From a bacterium (GTDB taxonomy: Bacteria > Pseudomonadota > Gammaproteobacteria > UBA6186 > Azoamicaceae): a DNA stretch of 64,000 bases. Positions 18,245-29,880 of the stretch are shown piece after piece. The stretch spans positions 107,104 through 171,103 of the forward strand of contig DAHXPC010000003.1 of the NCBI GenBank assembly GCA_027364575.1, given 5' to 3'. A program made the position numbers and the translations under genes. The notes beneath the pieces are model-generated. The model searched no databases and was not told where the DNA came from. It worked only from the letters and a program-made list of their open reading frames with translations. The stretch's first letter is position 1. Every line of letters begins with the position of its first letter.

Positions 18245-18646
18245 ATGCGTAATATTTTTTTGGGGACTTCTTGTTTCTTACTCGTGAGTACGCTTTGCTG
18301 TGCACCGGTTTTTGCAAAAGACTTTTCCGCAGAAATGCAGACGCCCGATAACAAGGCAGCTGAAAAAATTGTAGAAGAAACCCCCGAAGCGCGTGCTTAT
18401 AAAATGCAAATGATGCTATTATCAAATGACATTGCACAAAAGATTTCTGAAATTGAAGCAAAAGACAAAGAAATCAATGCAGAGATCTATCCTGCGTACC
18501 GCCCGCCCTTGCAAGCAGAAAAAGACAATCTTTTACGACAATTGAAAGACTTACAAATGCGTCAAGATCAGCTAGAGGCGCAAAAAAAATCCCAAGATTT
18601 TAGTCAGCAATTAAGTCACCCTGAAAAGAAGGGGGCTTCACAATAA
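18245..18646 (+). CDS. Small exported coiled-coil protein, unrecognised
   Basis: From ATG 18245 (AAAGGGG five bases upstream) the product is 133 residues. A signal peptide (MRNIFLGTSCFLLVSTLCC, cleavage near VFAKD) is followed by a charged helical region: NDIAQKISEIEAKDKEINAEIY, then ERDNLL-type heptads (AEKDNLLRQLKDLQMRQDQL). It is a predicted periplasmic coiled coil. It lies between gltA and sdhC, and I know no family for it. Confidence 0.65.
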   Translation: MRNIFLGTSCFLLVSTLCCAPVFAKDFSAEMQTPDNKAAEKIVEETPEARAYKMQMMLLSNDIAQKISEIEAKDKEINAEIYPAYRPPLQAEKDNLLRQLKDLQMRQDQLEAQKKSQDFSQQLSHPEKKGASQ

Positions 18647-18725
18647 AAATAGGGGGATTTGCTGCATCTCTATCTGGATGCTAGAGTCGAAGTATAGGGA
18701 TAAGGCTTAAAAGGACTTAACAGTT

Positions 18726-19097
18726 GTGAAGCGTCGACCCATCAATTTAAATTTTTTGACTCTACGTTTTCCCATAACGGCATGGGTTTCGATTGCACAT
18801 CGATTATCTGGAGTATTATTATTTTTCAGTATTCCCTTAATCTTATGGTATTTTCAAGCCTCCTTAAGTTCAGAGGCAAGTTTTAGCAAAATTAATATTT
18901 TTTTTCATGATCCGGTTGTTAAAATAGGGTTAAGCGTATTTATTTCGGCTTTGTGCTATCACCTGGTGGCAGGAATCCGGCATTTACTTTTAGATATCCA
19001 CATTGGTGAGTCAAAATCGGGCGGGCGAAAAGGGGCAAAGCTCGTTATCGTTTTGTTTGTAGCGTTCTTACCCGCAATAGGATATTGGCTATGGTAA
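18726..19097 (+). CDS. sdhC: Succinate dehydrogenase cytochrome b556 subunit
   Basis: A membrane anchor of complex II that binds heme b and ubiquinone with SdhD. The 123 residues have the SdhC signature RPINLNFLTLRFPITAWVSIAHRLSG (abridged: AHRLSGVLLFF), three membrane helices, and the heme-ligand segment HLVAGIRHLLLDI. The start is GTG. The stop region overlaps sdhD by 13 bases. Confidence 0.95.
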   Translation: MKRRPINLNFLTLRFPITAWVSIAHRLSGVLLFFSIPLILWYFQASLSSEASFSKINIFFHDPVVKIGLSVFISALCYHLVAGIRHLLLDIHIGESKSGGRKGAKLVIVLFVAFLPAIGYWLW

Positions 19098-19438
19098 AAA
19101 CGGCAACCAATTTAGGGCGCAGTGGTTTGCAAGACTGGCTGATGCAGCGTGTGAGTGCGCTTATATTGATCGTTTATCTCGGTGTTTTACTGGGATTTTT
19201 TTGGATGGCTTCTCCTATAGACTATGCAAAATGGCATGCATTTTGCACTTTTTCGGCAATCCAATATGCCAGTCTATTGGTTCTTTTAGCCCTTATTGCG
19301 CATGCTTGGATAGGGATCTGGACCATTATGACGGATTATATAAAATCGGTTCCTTTACGTTTATTCATGCAAATGATTGTTTTTTTATCATTGTTAATCG
19401 ATTTTTTCTGGGGAATAAGAATTATTTGGGGTGCATAA
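19085..19438 (+). CDS. sdhD: Succinate dehydrogenase membrane anchor subunit
   Basis: 117 residues with three membrane helices. SdhD features: NLGRSGLQDWLMQRVSALIL at the N-terminus and LIALIAHAWIGIWTIMTDYIK-type segment (HAWIGIWTIMTDYIK) carrying the heme-ligand His and conserved DY. Together with SdhC it anchors SdhAB to the inner membrane. It overlaps sdhC and is followed by sdhA after three bases. Confidence 0.95.
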   Translation: MAMVKTATNLGRSGLQDWLMQRVSALILIVYLGVLLGFFWMASPIDYAKWHAFCTFSAIQYASLLVLLALIAHAWIGIWTIMTDYIKSVPLRLFMQMIVFLSLLIDFFWGIRIIWGA

Positions 19439-19441
19439 ACG

Positions 19442-21208
19442 ATGTCAATTGCAGAACAATCTTTTGATGCAATCATTATTGGCGCGGGCGGCGCGGGTAT
19501 GAGAGCTTCCTTACAATTGGCAAAACAAGGGAAGCGCGTTGCGGTTGTTTCTAAAGTATTTCCCACACGATCCCACACCGTATCTGCACAGGGGGGAATC
19601 AATGCCGCCCTTGGCAATATGAGTGAAGATAATTGGCATTGGCATATGTATGACACCGTTAAAGGTTCCGATTATTTAGGTGATCAGGATTGCATTGAAT
19701 ATATGTGCAAAGTGGGACCTGAAGCCGTTTATGAATTAGAACATATGGGCATGCCTTTTTCCCGTTTGGATAATGGAAAAATTTACCAAAGGCCTTTTGG
19801 GGGTCAATCGAAAGCGTTTGGTGCAGGTGGACAAGCGGCAAGAACTTCTGCCGTTGCCGATAGGACAGGGCATGCCTTATTACATACGCTATATCAGCAA
19901 AATATTAAAGAAAAAACACTATTTTTTAATGAGTGGTATGCCCTCGATATGGTGAAAGATTTGGAAGGGCGTATTGCGGGTGTCGTCGCTTTATCGATTG
20001 AAACGGGCGAATTATTAGTATTGCGTGGGAACGCGGTTATTTTAGCGACAGGGGGAGCAGGGCGCGTTTATCATTCAACCACCAATGCGCTGATCAATAC
20101 AGGCGATGGATTAGGGATGGCGGTACGTGCAGGGGTGCCTTTGCAAGATATGGAAATGTGGCAGATCCATCCGACAGGCCTTAATCATGTAGGGGTATTA
20201 ATTACCGAAGGCTGCCGGGGAGAGGGTGGATATCTTATTAATAAAGATGGCGAACGCTTTATGGAACGCTATGCGCCCCATGCCAAAGATTTGGCTTCCA
20301 GAGACGTGGTTGCACGTGCGATTGCCTTAGAAATCCGAGAAGGGCGCGGCTGTGGCAAAGAGGCAGACTGTGTTTTATTAAAAGTGGATCATTTAGGCAG
20401 TGAAGTGATTCATTCCCGGTTGCCAGGGATCCGAGAACTATCGATGACCTTTGCCAATGTCGATCCCATTATAGAACCCATTCCAGTGGTGCCTACCGCC
20501 CATTATATGATGGGGGGGATCCCAACCAACAAATTTGGTCAAGCCCTCTCTATTGCATCGAATGGGGAGTCGAAACCGATCCCAGGGTTGTATGCGGTGG
20601 GCGAATGCTCTTGTGTTTCGGTACATGGGGCTAATCGATTAGGGGGGAATTCATTATTAGATTTAGTGGTGTTTGGCAGAGCGGCAGGCATGCATATTGT
20701 CGAGCATTTCGCGGATCATGAATTAACCGGGCAAATGATTAAAGAAGTTGATGTTGATAAGGCTCTGGCAAGATTTCATCATTGGAATACCCATAAAAAT
20801 GGCGAAAGCGTTCATGACATCCGTTTGCAATTACAAAAAATTATGCAGCAAGACTTTGGGGTATTTAGGACCGCAAACATTATGCAAGCCGGCATAGAGA
20901 AACTGAAACAATTACGTGAACGTTTACAGTATGCAAGTTTAATGGATACCAGCAAAGTCTTTAACACCGCGCGCATTGAGGCATTAGAATTGGATAATTT
21001 AATGGTGGTTGCAATGGCAACCGCATTATCGGCAGAGGCACGTCAAGAAAGTCGCGGTGCCCATGCCCGAGAAGATTATCCCAATCGAAATGATGCAGAG
21101 TGGCTAAAGCATACCGTTTATTATCCCGATGACAAAATTGGCTATCGAGCGGTTAATCTTAAACCGCTATCCGTGGATGCCTTTCCCCCTAAAGCGAGGG
21201 TTTACTAA
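19442..21208 (+). CDS. sdhA: Succinate dehydrogenase flavoprotein subunit
   Basis: Oxidises succinate to fumarate using covalently bound FAD. 588 residues with [18 protein letters not shown] (dinucleotide fold), the FAD-histidine motif [38 protein letters not shown] active-site stretch (EGCRGEGG), [16 protein letters not shown] and GLYAVGEC. Normal length. The stop overlaps the sdhB start by one base. Confidence 0.98.
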   Translation: MSIAEQSFDAIIIGAGGAGMRASLQLAKQGKRVAVVSKVFPTRSHTVSAQGGINAALGNMSEDNWHWHMYDTVKGSDYLGDQDCIEYMCKVGPEAVYELEHMGMPFSRLDNGKIYQRPFGGQSKAFGAGGQAARTSAVADRTGHALLHTLYQQNIKEKTLFFNEWYALDMVKDLEGRIAGVVALSIETGELLVLRGNAVILATGGAGRVYHSTTNALINTGDGLGMAVRAGVPLQDMEMWQIHPTGLNHVGVLITEGCRGEGGYLINKDGERFMERYAPHAKDLASRDVVARAIALEIREGRGCGKEADCVLLKVDHLGSEVIHSRLPGIRELSMTFANVDPIIEPIPVVPTAHYMMGGIPTNKFGQALSIASNGESKPIPGLYAVGECSCVSVHGANRLGGNSLLDLVVFGRAAGMHIVEHFADHELTGQMIKEVDVDKALARFHHWNTHKNGESVHDIRLQLQKIMQQDFGVFRTANIMQAGIEKLKQLRERLQYASLMDTSKVFNTARIEALELDNLMVVAMATALSAEARQESRGAHAREDYPNRNDAEWLKHTVYYPDDKIGYRAVNLKPLSVDAFPPKARVY

Positions 21209-21906
21209 TGAAATTTTCTATTTACCGTTATAACCCAGAAGTCGATGAAAAGCCTTATATGAAGGACTATGAACTTGATCTAAAGCAAACGCCCGCCGCT
21301 ATGCTTCTAGAGGCATTAAAATTGTTAAAGATCCAAGATGAAACCCTTTCTTTTCGTCGTTCGTGTGGAGAAGGCGTTTGTGGATCGGACGGTATGAATA
21401 TTAATGGACGCAATGGTCTGGCGTGTATCACCCCCTTAGCTTCTTTAAAAGAACCGGTGGTTATACGGCCCCTACCGGGGATGCCGGTGATTCGGGATCT
21501 CATTGTGGATCTGACGAATTTTTATAAACAATATGAAAAAGTAAAACCCTATTTGCAAAATAGCCAGCCACCCCCTGCGAAAGAAAGATTGCAATCTCCA
21601 GAAGAGCGGGCAAAGCTGGATGGTCTTTATGAATGTATCCTATGTGGTTGCTGTTCCAGCAGCTGTCCTTCGTATTGGTGGAATCCGGATAAATTTGTCG
21701 GACCCGCAGCGGCTTTACAATCGGCACGGTTTTTACACGATAGTCGAGATGATGCCACGCAAGAACGATTAGGACAGTTGGATGATGCTTATAGCGTTTT
21801 TCGCTGTCGCAGTGTTATGAGTTGTGTGGATGTGTGCCCTAAAGGCTTAAATCCCACCAAAGCCATTGCAGATATTCGCGATAAAATGATTAAAGATGAG
21901 ACTTAA
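21208..21906 (+). CDS. sdhB: Succinate dehydrogenase iron-sulfur subunit
   Basis: Carries electrons from FAD to ubiquinone through three Fe-S centres. All ligands are visible: SCGEGVCGSDGMNINGRNGLAC split as SCGEGVCGSDG and NGLAC for [2Fe-2S], CILCGCCSSSCP for [4Fe-4S], and CRSVMSCVDVCPKGLNP for [3Fe-4S]. 232 residues, typical. It ends the sdhCDAB operon. Confidence 0.97.
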   Translation: MKFSIYRYNPEVDEKPYMKDYELDLKQTPAAMLLEALKLLKIQDETLSFRRSCGEGVCGSDGMNINGRNGLACITPLASLKEPVVIRPLPGMPVIRDLIVDLTNFYKQYEKVKPYLQNSQPPPAKERLQSPEERAKLDGLYECILCGCCSSSCPSYWWNPDKFVGPAAALQSARFLHDSRDDATQERLGQLDDAYSVFRCRSVMSCVDVCPKGLNPTKAIADIRDKMIKDET

Positions 21907-21912
21907 ACATCC

Positions 21913-22755
21913 TTAAACCTTGATTGCTAATGGCGTTTTCGCATTTTGCTTTGCTTGTAAATTATAAAAGACTTCGATAAATCCTGCCGTTATAAATAGT
22001 GCAGATGTTGCATTAAATATGCCCGTTATAAGTAGTGCAAATGGAGCATTCAATATATGAAACATTTTAGGTGAAAAAAAGCCAATAAATATATTGGGTA
22101 ATAAGAAAATAATATAAAGGCTAAGCAATCTCAGACTTGTGTTCCACCAATGATTAGCAATTAAACGGTAGCTCTTACGCAATGACTCAATAATGCCCGC
22201 GTTATCAATAATAATGAACAATGTCGCAAAAGAAAAACGAGCCATTAAATAGACAACAGGAATGATACTAACAAAAAATATAATCCCTATAGGAAAATCT
22301 TTAATGATGGATAAACAAACCAGTAAGAAAGTGATTAAAAAACCTATTCCAACAGAAAGAGCATAAACCAAACCAAGACTTAATAAGTTTAATATAATAA
22401 TCGATACAACAGGGATTGTTTTTTTAGCACCTATACGTACAGCAGATCCTAAAGGTAAGACTTTGTTCTTGGCAATTGCATTCATAACTGCGACAGTTGC
22501 ACAACCTATTAGAAGAGATGCAATAAAAAAGACAATGGTTAATATTATTGTTGTTAAATTCATAAAAGAAACAAAATGCTTTTGTGAAATCCATTTCATA
22601 AAAGGATCGATAAAAGTGGGCGAAGTCTGATTGGTTAATAATATCAATGGAGCTTTCAGTAATAACATGAGTAACGTTTGTATTAATAAAAGAGGACAAA
22701 ATTTTGTAAAGTTTTTGATACACAACTTGAAAGTATTTGCGATTAGCGCAATCAA
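21913..22755 (-). CDS. Multi-pass membrane protein, unrecognised (YciC-like layout)
   Basis: 280 residues with about six hydrophobic segments. An N-terminal amphipathic helix (ANTFKLCIKNFTKF) and a repeated R-x-S/Y-R-L-I-x-N-H-W-W segment (LRKSYRLIANHWW) recall the DUF975/YciC-like group of glycerophosphodiester-phosphodiesterase membrane-domain relatives, though I am unsure. It sits on the reverse strand between sdhB and sucA, which usually adjoin in related bacteria. Confidence 0.6.
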   Translation of the reverse strand: MIALIANTFKLCIKNFTKFCPLLLIQTLLMLLLKAPLILLTNQTSPTFIDPFMKWISQKHFVSFMNLTTIILTIVFFIASLLIGCATVAVMNAIAKNKVLPLGSAVRIGAKKTIPVVSIIILNLLSLGLVYALSVGIGFLITFLLVCLSIIKDFPIGIIFFVSIIPVVYLMARFSFATLFIIIDNAGIIESLRKSYRLIANHWWNTSLRLLSLYIIFLLPNIFIGFFSPKMFHILNAPFALLITGIFNATSALFITAGFIEVFYNLQAKQNAKTPLAIKV

Positions 22756-22892
22756 TATATTAGCCTTTTAAAAAAAGATAAGTCATATAAAGTGGCAATT
22801 ATACATTTAATTGCACCCATGTAATGCTGGTGTTAAAGTCAGTTATTGGCGGGCGATTTAACCTTATCCAGGTACTGAAAATTGAGCAAAAC

Positions 22893-22921
22893 GCGAGATA
22901 ATTATTGGTGTATAATCTCGC
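22893..22921 (+). promoter_or_regulatory. Candidate operator/promoter upstream of sucA
   Basis: A dyad GCGAGAT (22893-22899) / ATCTCGC (22915-22921) encloses and overlaps a TATAAT-like -10 (22911-22916) 61 bases before sucA. No good -35 lies at 17 bases. The arrangement fits a regulator-covered promoter for the suc operon. This is inferred from position. Confidence 0.4.
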
Positions 22922-22976
22922 ACTTACATAAACACCATTCTGCTTCTATACTTTAAATACTTCAGGTAACTATATA

Positions 22977-25841
22977 ATGAGTCGGATAATGGGGATTGAC
23001 AAAGCCTCCATGGCAGCTTTACAACAAAGTTCCTTGCTAGATGCCGGTAGCGCTTCTTATTTGGAACAGCTATACGATCTTTATTTACAAAATCCAGAGG
23101 CTATTCCATTGGCTTGGCAAGAATATTTTGCACAACTTCCAGAGGTCGCCGGCATTAAGGTGGAAAGCCGGCATTTAGATATTCAGCAAGAATTTAGAAG
23201 ACAGGCAAGACATATAGGGCTCGCTAGCTCGCCCTATGTAGGATCACACAAAGAAGACTTAAATTACTTTAAAAGCCTGTTATTACATGAGCAAAAGCAG
23301 ACCAAGGTGCGCGAATTAATTGATGCTTATCGACTATTAGGCCATTTACACGCTGAAATTGATCCGCTGCAATTGCGTGAAAAACCTCTTGTTCCCGAAT
23401 TAATGCTTTCTTATTATCATTTAACCGAGCAAGATCTGAATACGCCTTTCGAAACAGGCAGTTTGCCGGGTCATCCAAACCGTCCGTTAAAAGAAATTAT
23501 TGAAGATCTTAAGCAGATCTATTGCTTAACCCTTGCTTCTGAATTTATGCATATTTCAGACTCTCCCGAAAGAATTTGGGTGCAAGAGCAAGTCGAAAAT
23601 AGGGGAGGGCAAGCAAAATTGCCGCCTCAAACCAAGCAACATATATTTGAGCGTATAACAGCAGCCGAAGGATTGGAAAAATATTTAGGCGCTAAATATC
23701 CGGGGGCTAAACGCTTTTCACTGGAAGGAACCGATAGTTTATTGGTTGCGCTCGATACCGTTATTCAACAAGCAGGTTCTATCGGTGCGAAAGAGATTAT
23801 TATCGGGATGGCGCATCGAGGGCGTTTAAATGTCTTAGTCAATTTGTTGGGGAAAACGCCCAATCAGTTATTTGATCAATTTGAAGGCAAGCATTACGAT
23901 GAAGCATTAGAGTCTGGCGATGTCAAATATCATCAAGGTTTTTCTTCGGATGTATCCACCTCAGGCGGACAAGTGCATTTATCGGTTGCCTTTAACCCTT
24001 CCCATCTTGAAATTGTCGCACCAGTTGTGTGCGGTTCGGTAAAAGCCAGGCAAGAACGGCGCCAGGATAAAGATTTTACGCAAGTTTTATCGATTGTTAT
24101 CCACGGAGATGCAGCCTTCTCTGGGCAAGGGGTGGTGATGGAAACGCTCAATATGGCGCAAACTCGAGGCTTTTCTATCGGTGGCACGCTGCATATTATT
24201 ATCAATAATCAAATTGGCTTTACCACCAGTGAGCCTAAAGATGCACGTTCAACGTTGTATTGTTCAGATATTGGCAAAATGATGGGGATCCCCATTTTTC
24301 ATGTGAATGCCAATGATCCAGAAGCCGTTTTCAAAAGCATACAATTGGCAATTGCCTACAGAATTCAATTTAAAAAAGATGTCATTATTGATTTAATCGG
24401 GTATCGTCGTCATGGGCATAATGAAGCGGATGAACCAGCGGCTACCCAACCTATCATGTACCAATTAATCCGAAAATTGCCGACAGTTTCTAAGCTATAT
24501 GCTGATAAATTAATATCGGAAAAAGTGATCTCACAGGAAGACGTCGATAGGATCGTTAAAACCTATCGAGAAGATTTAGAAAGCCGAAAATTTTCTGTGG
24601 TTAGAAATTTGATGAATGGAATTGAAAGAGAATTTAAAAGCGATTGGCGACCCTATACAACGGAAAATTGGCGCGTTGCGATAAAAACGGGCATTGAATT
24701 AGAAACGCTTAAAACACTGGCTGACAAGCAAACCGCTATTCCGGAAGGCTTTGTCTTACATGCACGCGTACAAAAAATTGTTGACGATAGACGGAAAATG
24801 ACGAATGGCGAACTTCCTATTGATTGGGGTTATGCTGAAACTTTATCGTATGCCACGCTATTAAATGAAAACTATTTAGTCAGATTGTCGGGTCAAGATG
24901 TGGGACGAGGGACTTTCTTTCATCGGCACGCTATCTGGTATAACCAGACCGATGGCACTGAATATACGCCTTTAAATAATCTTTCGGATAGGCAAGCGCC
25001 TTTTTATTTGGTGGGATCCCTTCTATCTGAAGCGGCCGTGTTAGGGTTTGAGTATGGCTTTTCACAATCTGAGCCTAAAGGATTGGTTTTGTGGGAAGCA
25101 CAATTTGGAGACTTTGCCAATAATGCGCAGGGGCTTATCGATCAATTTATAAGTTCTGGTGAACAAAAATGGGGAAGGTTAAGTGGTTTGACATTATTGC
25201 TTCCACACGGATATGAAGGCCAAGGCGCTGAGCATTCATCTGCACGTTTAGAGCGTTTTCTCCAGTTGTGTGCAGAGCAAAATATTCAAGTCTGTGTGCC
25301 AACCACCCCGGCACAAATGTTTCATTTGTTAAGGCGACAAGTATTGCGCCCGATTCGAAAACCCTTAATTGTGATGACACCCAAAAGTTTATTAAGACAT
25401 AAATTAGCCACCTCTCTCTTGCAAGAATTAGTTCAGGGTGCTTTTTTGCCTGTTTTGCCAGAAATTGATCAAATACCCGCAACAGTAACCCGAGTTATAT
25501 TGTGTAGTGGTAAAGTCTATTATGATCTATTGGAAAAACGTCGAGCGGACCAACGCTTAGATGTTGCAATTTTGCGCATAGAACAGCTTTATCCCTTTCC
25601 TGATAATGAGTTGCTCAGTCATTTACAATTATATACTCAGGCAAATACGATTGTGTGGTGTCAGGAAGAGCCAAAAAATCAAGGCGCATGGGAGAATATT
25701 CAACCGGCGTTAAAAAGGGCATTACGATCGGAACAGCAATTACAGTATGCCGGAAGACACGCTTCGGCGGCCCCTGCCGTCGGGTATTTACATTTACATC
25801 AAGAACAACAAAGCGCTTTAATACAGGAAGCATTAGGGTAA
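22977..25841 (+). CDS. sucA: 2-Oxoglutarate dehydrogenase E1 component
   Basis: The thiamine-diphosphate enzyme that decarboxylates 2-oxoglutarate and passes the succinyl group to SucB. 954 residues: N-terminal E2-binding helix ([27 protein letters not shown] region), [52 protein letters not shown] and the C-terminal transketolase fold ([40 protein letters not shown]). It starts the sucABCD operon. Confidence 0.98.
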   Translation: MSRIMGIDKASMAALQQSSLLDAGSASYLEQLYDLYLQNPEAIPLAWQEYFAQLPEVAGIKVESRHLDIQQEFRRQARHIGLASSPYVGSHKEDLNYFKSLLLHEQKQTKVRELIDAYRLLGHLHAEIDPLQLREKPLVPELMLSYYHLTEQDLNTPFETGSLPGHPNRPLKEIIEDLKQIYCLTLASEFMHISDSPERIWVQEQVENRGGQAKLPPQTKQHIFERITAAEGLEKYLGAKYPGAKRFSLEGTDSLLVALDTVIQQAGSIGAKEIIIGMAHRGRLNVLVNLLGKTPNQLFDQFEGKHYDEALESGDVKYHQGFSSDVSTSGGQVHLSVAFNPSHLEIVAPVVCGSVKARQERRQDKDFTQVLSIVIHGDAAFSGQGVVMETLNMAQTRGFSIGGTLHIIINNQIGFTTSEPKDARSTLYCSDIGKMMGIPIFHVNANDPEAVFKSIQLAIAYRIQFKKDVIIDLIGYRRHGHNEADEPAATQPIMYQLIRKLPTVSKLYADKLISEKVISQEDVDRIVKTYREDLESRKFSVVRNLMNGIEREFKSDWRPYTTENWRVAIKTGIELETLKTLADKQTAIPEGFVLHARVQKIVDDRRKMTNGELPIDWGYAETLSYATLLNENYLVRLSGQDVGRGTFFHRHAIWYNQTDGTEYTPLNNLSDRQAPFYLVGSLLSEAAVLGFEYGFSQSEPKGLVLWEAQFGDFANNAQGLIDQFISSGEQKWGRLSGLTLLLPHGYEGQGAEHSSARLERFLQLCAEQNIQVCVPTTPAQMFHLLRRQVLRPIRKPLIVMTPKSLLRHKLATSLLQELVQGAFLPVLPEIDQIPATVTRVILCSGKVYYDLLEKRRADQRLDVAILRIEQLYPFPDNELLSHLQLYTQANTIVWCQEEPKNQGAWENIQPALKRALRSEQQLQYAGRHASAAPAVGYLHLHQEQQSALIQEALG

Positions 25842-25851
25842 GGAAACCATT

Positions 25852-27021
25852 ATGAATATTGAAATTAAAGTCCCGGTATTGCCCGAATCTGTTATGGATG
25901 CAACGATTGCCACTTGGCATAAAAAAATCGGGGAATTCGTTAGAAGAGATGAATGTATATTAGATGTTGAAACGGATAAGGTAGTGTTAGAAGTGGTTGC
26001 CCCTACCGATGGCTATTTAGAAAATATTTTACACCCGGAAGGGGACGTGGTCCAAGCGGAAGCCGTGGTTGGGGTTTTTAAAGAAGCCATACAAAATACT
26101 GATATTTCTTCGCCACTTGCAAAAAATATCCTTGAAAAAAATGATGCTTTGTCCCCTTCGGTTAGACGAATAATCGCCGAAGAAGGGATCAATATTAAAA
26201 ATCTAACCGGCAGTGGAAAGAATGGTCGGCTTACCAAAGCCGATGTGCAAAAAACTGTCAATCTATTTATGACAAAAGAGGCTATAACAGCCCCGGTTGA
26301 AATTCCAATGACAAATGGGGCCCGACTTGAAAAACGGGTTCCCATGACGCGCCTGCGTGCACGTATTGCAGAACGCTTATTACAAGCGCAACAATCGGCG
26401 GCTATATTAACCACCTTTAATGAAATCAATATGCATCCGGTTATGCAATTAAGACAAAAATATAAAGAAACCTTTGAAAAAGAGTATGATGTTCGCTTAG
26501 GATTTATGTCATTTTTTACCATTGCGGTGATAGAAGCTTTAAAGCGCTTTCCAATGGTGAATGCGTCTATGGATGGGAATGATATTGTTTATCATGGCTA
26601 TTATGATATTGGAGTTGCGGTTTCCTCTCCAAGAGGGCTTGTGGTGCCTATTATTCGCAATGCAGACAATTTAGACATGGCGAATATTGAAAAAGAAATT
26701 GCCTCTTTAGGTGAAAAGGCCAAAAACGGTGAACTAACGATAGAAGAAATGACCGGCGGTACCTTTACCATTTCGAACGGGGGTGTTTTTGGCTCCCTGA
26801 TGTCTACGCCTATTCTAAATCCGCCCCAAAGCGCTATTTTGGGTATGCACAAAATTGAAGAAAGACCCATTGTTGAAAATGGAGAAATTGTGATTAGACC
26901 GATGATGTATGTAGCATTGTCTTATGATCACAGAATTATTGATGGATCAGACTCAGTTCGCTTTTTGGTGACCATCAAAGAACTTTTAGAAGATCCGGCA
27001 CGATTATTGTTAAATGTCTAA
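25852..27021 (+). CDS. sucB: Dihydrolipoyl succinyltransferase (E2)
   Basis: Core enzyme of the 2-oxoglutarate dehydrogenase complex. Residues 1-75 are the lipoyl domain with the lipoyl-lysine motif [12 protein letters not shown] peripheral-subunit-binding domain follows ([27 protein letters not shown]). The catalytic domain ends with [14 protein letters not shown] (active-site His and Asp). 389 residues, normal. It begins 10 bases after sucA. Confidence 0.97.
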   Translation: MNIEIKVPVLPESVMDATIATWHKKIGEFVRRDECILDVETDKVVLEVVAPTDGYLENILHPEGDVVQAEAVVGVFKEAIQNTDISSPLAKNILEKNDALSPSVRRIIAEEGINIKNLTGSGKNGRLTKADVQKTVNLFMTKEAITAPVEIPMTNGARLEKRVPMTRLRARIAERLLQAQQSAAILTTFNEINMHPVMQLRQKYKETFEKEYDVRLGFMSFFTIAVIEALKRFPMVNASMDGNDIVYHGYYDIGVAVSSPRGLVVPIIRNADNLDMANIEKEIASLGEKAKNGELTIEEMTGGTFTISNGGVFGSLMSTPILNPPQSAILGMHKIEERPIVENGEIVIRPMMYVALSYDHRIIDGSDSVRFLVTIKELLEDPARLLLNV

Positions 27022-27042
27022 AATAATCCATGGAGCAAGCCA

Positions 27043-28212
27043 ATGAATTTGCATGAATATCAGGCGAAACAATTATTTTCTCACTACCATTTGCCTATTT
27101 TAAAAGGAGTTATGATAAACAGTGTTGAACAAGCGGTATTGGCGGTAAGTTCGCTTAATACACCCAGTTGGGTGGTAAAAGCCCAAGTGCATGCAGGCGG
27201 ACGTGGCAAAGCGGGCGGTGTTAAAGTGGTGAGCAATAAGCAAGAATTAACCGATGTCGCAGAGCGCCTTTTACATTCACGGTTGGTGACCAATCAAACC
27301 GGAAAACAAGGCTTACCCATTCATGAATTACTTCTAGAAGAAACCTGCGACATTGAACGGGAACTGTATTTAAGTTTGCTCGTAGATCGGACGTCTAAAA
27401 AAATTGTTTTTATAGCCTCTGAAGAAGGGGGCGTTGACATTGAAAAAGTGGCTCATGAATTCCCGTATAAAATTTTGAAACAGACAGTTGATCCGTTTTT
27501 GGGGGTGTTGCCTTATCAATGTCGCGAATTGGCATTGAAATTACATTTTAACGCGGTGCAAACCAAACAGTTAATTTCCGTGATGGAAAATTTATATAAA
27601 ATGTTTGTGGAATGTGATTTGAGCTTAATTGAAATTAATCCATTGGTGATTACTAAGCTTGGCGATATTGTGTGTTTGGATGCCAAGATCAATGTGGATG
27701 ACAATGCTTTGTATCGTCAAAATGCATTGAAAGAACTGCGCGACACCAGCCAAGAAGATGAAAAAGAATTGCATGCCAGCGAATGGGAGTTAAATTATAT
27801 TTCATTAGATGGAGATATTGGTTGCATGGTCAATGGGGCAGGGCTCGCAATGGCAACCTTAGATATTATTAAGCTCGCCGGTGGCCATCCCGCAAACTTT
27901 TTAGATGTGGGCGGGGGCACGACAGAAGAGCGCGTCAAAGAAGCCTTTAAAATTATTTTATCGGATGCAAAAGTAAAAGTGGTGCTTGTCAATATTTTGG
28001 GCGGCATTGTTCGCTGTGATCTGATTGCGGCGGGCATTATTCATGCGGTTTCTGAAGTGGGGATTGGGGTGCCTATTGTGGTAAGACTGGAAGGAAACCG
28101 TGCCGAAGATGGGATCCAATTGCTTAACCAAAGTGGCTTTAATATTATTACGGCCAATGGCTTACAAGAAGCAGCAGAAATTGCGGTCAAGAAGGCCCAA
28201 GGAGACATTTGA
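27043..28212 (+). CDS. sucC: Succinyl-CoA synthetase beta subunit
   Basis: ATP-grasp subunit that binds nucleotide and succinate. 389 residues with [59 protein letters not shown] and [18 protein letters not shown]. It ends with ATGA overlapping the sucD start, so the two are translationally coupled. Confidence 0.98.
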   Translation: MNLHEYQAKQLFSHYHLPILKGVMINSVEQAVLAVSSLNTPSWVVKAQVHAGGRGKAGGVKVVSNKQELTDVAERLLHSRLVTNQTGKQGLPIHELLLEETCDIERELYLSLLVDRTSKKIVFIASEEGGVDIEKVAHEFPYKILKQTVDPFLGVLPYQCRELALKLHFNAVQTKQLISVMENLYKMFVECDLSLIEINPLVITKLGDIVCLDAKINVDDNALYRQNALKELRDTSQEDEKELHASEWELNYISLDGDIGCMVNGAGLAMATLDIIKLAGGHPANFLDVGGGTTEERVKEAFKIILSDAKVKVVLVNILGGIVRCDLIAAGIIHAVSEVGIGVPIVVRLEGNRAEDGIQLLNQSGFNIITANGLQEAAEIAVKKAQGDI

Positions 28213-29099
28213 TGAGTATCTTAATTGATAAAGACACCAAAGTTATTTGTCAGGGCTTTACCGGTGCACAAGGGACTTTCCATTCGCAGCAAGCCATCGA
28301 ATATGGGACTCGAATGGTGGGTGGGGTGACGCCGGGGAAAGGCGGCCAAATGCATTTAGGGCTGCCGATATTTAATACGGTAAAAGAAGCATTACACGTT
28401 ACCCAAGCCGATGCGACTATGATTTATGTTCCAGCGCCATTTTGTAAAGATTCTATTATTGAAGCCGTGGATGCGGGGATCCGATTAATTATTTGTATTA
28501 CGGAAGGCATTCCCGTTTTAGATATGTTACAAATTAAACATTATATTCAAGATAAAGCGGTGCAATTAATTGGTCCGAATTGTCCTGGGGTGATAACACC
28601 GGGTGCGTGTAAGATTGGTATTATGCCGGGCAGTATCCATAAAATGGGTAAAGTCGGTATTGTTTCCCGTTCAGGGACATTGACATACGAGGCGGTTAAG
28701 CAAACCACCGATATCGGGTTGGGGCAAAGTACTTGTGTGGGCATTGGGGGAGATCCGATCCCGGGAACCAGTTTTTCAGATATTCTTGCGTTGTTTGAAG
28801 AAGATCCGCAAACAGAAGTGATTGTTTTAGTGGGAGAGATCGGTGGCACCGGGGAAGAAGAAGCCGCTGATTTTATTAAGCGTCATGTTTCAAAGCCGGT
28901 CGTTTCTTATATTGCCGGGGCAACCGCACCTGCGGGTAAGCGGATGGGGCATGCGGGTGCGATTATTGCCGGGGGTAAAGGAACTGCTGAGGAAAAATAT
29001 AAGGCGCTTGAGGCCGCTGGGGCCCATATTGTTCGCTCGCCTGCCGATATTGGCAAGGCGGCATTAGCGGCACTTAAATTAAGCGATGCTGCTTTTTAA
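28209..29099 (+). CDS. sucD: Succinyl-CoA synthetase alpha subunit
   Basis: CoA-binding, phosphohistidine-bearing subunit. 296 residues: [69 protein letters not shown], and the phosphorylated His in [25 protein letters not shown] segment ([12 protein letters not shown]). Last gene of sucABCD. Confidence 0.98.
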   Translation: MMSILIDKDTKVICQGFTGAQGTFHSQQAIEYGTRMVGGVTPGKGGQMHLGLPIFNTVKEALHVTQADATMIYVPAPFCKDSIIEAVDAGIRLIICITEGIPVLDMLQIKHYIQDKAVQLIGPNCPGVITPGACKIGIMPGSIHKMGKVGIVSRSGTLTYEAVKQTTDIGLGQSTCVGIGGDPIPGTSFSDILALFEEDPQTEVIVLVGEIGGTGEEEAADFIKRHVSKPVVSYIAGATAPAGKRMGHAGAIIAGGKGTAEEKYKALEAAGAHIVRSPADIGKAALAALKLSDAAF

Positions 29100-29100
29100 T

Positions 29101-29739
29101 TTACGCTTTAAGTTTTAAAGCGTTATTTGCAATCAACTTCATGGGAACCGGTGCGGTGTCTAAAGCATTGGTTTCTTTGGCCGTTGCTTTAAAATGATTA
29201 GCAAGTTGATACAGAAGTGGGGATGCTTGTTGTTCGAAATGTTTTTGTAGCTCGTCTATTAATGAAAATTCTGCAGTATCCAATGTTGGGGTTAACAGAA
29301 CCGTAGGAGTGATCGAAGCCTTCAAGCTTCTATCCATTTGACTAAACATGGGTAAAAAAGTATTCGCAGAGCGATTGTCTCTGTGAAGTGATGGTTCAGT
29401 GATGGGTTCTGGGAAAGCGGCTAAAAATGCATCTACAGCCCATTTGAAGGCTGCTCGTAGGGAAGGGCGCAATGGTTGGGCATCAAAAGCCAGAACCGGT
29501 GTATAAGCAAGCGACGCTTTCGCACTATAGGTAGTTTCATTGGCGGAAGTCGCAGGGGTACGGAATATAACCTGGCTACCCATACTTCCAATTAGGGTAA
29601 AAGCCGGCATTTCGGCATTCCGATATAGAGCTTGAGACATAATACGCGTGGATTTGAGATGAATGGCTTTAGAAAAGGAAGTTGATTTATTGGGGGTATG
29701 ACCTGTTAAAGTCATAAAAATATCAGTTAGTACACCCAT
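29101..29739 (-). CDS. Unrecognised 212-residue protein near the island boundary
   Basis: No family is recognised. The sequence lacks a signal peptide and clear membrane segments; it is rich in Ala, Thr, Pro and Leu (for example PALRPSLRAAFKWAVDAFLAAFPEP region and the C-terminal LIANNALKLKA). It lies head-to-head behind sucD, one base after its stop, converging with it. Host-directed effectors in Legionellales often look like such orphans, but nothing here proves secretion. Confidence 0.55.
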   Translation of the reverse strand: MGVLTDIFMTLTGHTPNKSTSFSKAIHLKSTRIMSQALYRNAEMPAFTLIGSMGSQVIFRTPATSANETTYSAKASLAYTPVLAFDAQPLRPSLRAAFKWAVDAFLAAFPEPITEPSLHRDNRSANTFLPMFSQMDRSLKASITPTVLLTPTLDTAEFSLIDELQKHFEQQASPLLYQLANHFKATAKETNALDTAPVPMKLIANNALKLKA

Positions 29740-29830
29740 TTATTCGTCCTCTCCCTATGAGCGATTACACCAGAATCTTACCAGTGCAAACCGTACCATA
29801 GAAAAGAAAGCTTATCAACGGGCGTACATA

Positions 29831-29861
29831 TAAAAAAAGGGGCTAAAAGCCCCCTTCTTTA
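29831..29861 (-). terminator. Rho-independent terminator for the gene at 29881-30564
   Basis: On the minus strand GGGGGCT-TTT-AGCCCC forms a compact hairpin followed by seven T residues. On the plus strand it is followed by TTCTTT, weaker. It lies 20 bases beyond the stop of the reverse-strand gene. Confidence 0.85.
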
Positions 29862-29880
29862 CAATTATCAGTTAACTGGA

